Below are positions 63,913 to 64,000 of a DNA stretch of 64,000 nucleotides, piece by piece (the stretch's first letter is position 1; every line of letters starts with the position of its first letter). The translations under genes and the position numbers were made by a program. This stretch comes from Leptospira ainlahdjerensis. Lineage in GTDB: Bacteria; Spirochaetota; Leptospiria; Leptospirales; Leptospiraceae. The DNA lies in the NCBI RefSeq assembly GCF_016919175.1, contig NZ_JAFFPU010000075.1, positions 248,001-312,000 of the forward strand, written 5' to 3'. The notes under the pieces were generated by a model that worked only from the letters and a program-made list of their open reading frames with translations, was not told where the DNA came from and made no database searches.

Positions 63913-64000
63913 CCAAAATCCTATTTCAAAAATTCAAAAGCTGAGACATCGCAAAGTGACAAATCCTTTGGGCGGATCCTGAAGTCGCTTCGTTCTTCAC

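Overview
The window looks like a chromosomal segment of a Leptospira species, most likely from the pathogenic clade. The main evidence is a DUF1564 gene (a Leptospira-specific family), small signal-peptide proteins of Leptospira type, the SpoIIE/7TMR-DISM phosphatases, and a strong fatty-acid metabolism theme. Base composition is moderate (about 40% G+C by eye), with AT-rich gaps between genes. No rRNA, tRNA, CRISPR array, prophage or transposase gene was seen.

Layout. 0.2-5 kb: a DUF1564 protein, a glycosyltransferase-like membrane protein broken by an amber codon, two small exported proteins and glyoxalase I. 5.3-7.7 kb: a likely MarR-controlled unit (hot-dog thioesterase, MarR regulator, thiolase) with matching operators before the first and third genes. 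7.7-15.2 kb: a WYL regulator, a small membrane protein, a DegT/DnrJ-fold protein lacking the PLP lysine, an RND pump without an adaptor gene, and an exported protein gene broken by an ochre codon. 15.8-25.5 kb: a multi-PAS histidine kinase, a crotonase-fold protein, a DUF3052/SRPBCC/MarR group, a sulfatase-fold lipoprotein, a lipase-like hydrolase and a HadA/HadB-like dehydratase pair. 25.5-33 kb: a 7TMR-DISM/SpoIIE phosphatase, a patatin, a TPR lipoprotein, DUF2062, a PanE-like reductase and a secreted lipase. 33-41 kb: a D-aminoacylase-like amidohydrolase, a tight three-gene cassette (beta-CASP RNase, NMP phosphorylase-type enzyme, PRPP-synthetase-like enzyme), and a second SpoIIE phosphatase with TPRs. 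41-51.5 kb: an OmpA-family protein, CutA, a patatin, a GNAT, dihydroorotase, homoserine dehydrogenase, a STAS protein and HflX. 51.6-58.6 kb: a HEAT-repeat protein facing a five-gene chain of overlapping genes (acyl-CoA dehydrogenase, trpE, trpG, ABC exporter, receiver protein). 59.3-63.9 kb: a YwaF-like membrane protein, a second thiolase, an acetoacetate-decarboxylase-like protein, and an acyl-CoA desaturase/TetR pair with an operator palindrome.

Themes. Many genes handle acyl chains: two thiolases, thioesterase, crotonase, HadAB, acyl-CoA dehydrogenase, desaturase, two patatins and two lipases. This fits an organism that lives on long-chain fatty acids. Two PP2C-type phosphatases and a STAS protein suggest partner-switching control.

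Most notable observations: (1) a dispersed GTAGGAACTCC element in about twenty places, once as an inverted pair forming a strong terminator; (2) a roughly 160-bp GC-rich composite repeat in three copies plus a possible fourth; (3) hflX and trpE apparently starting at ATT and CTG, each nine bases after a good Shine-Dalgarno; (4) two genes with a single in-frame stop each; (5) the RNase/phosphorylase/PRPP cassette, a possible RNA-to-PRPP salvage route. All family assignments are from reading the sequence, without database searches.
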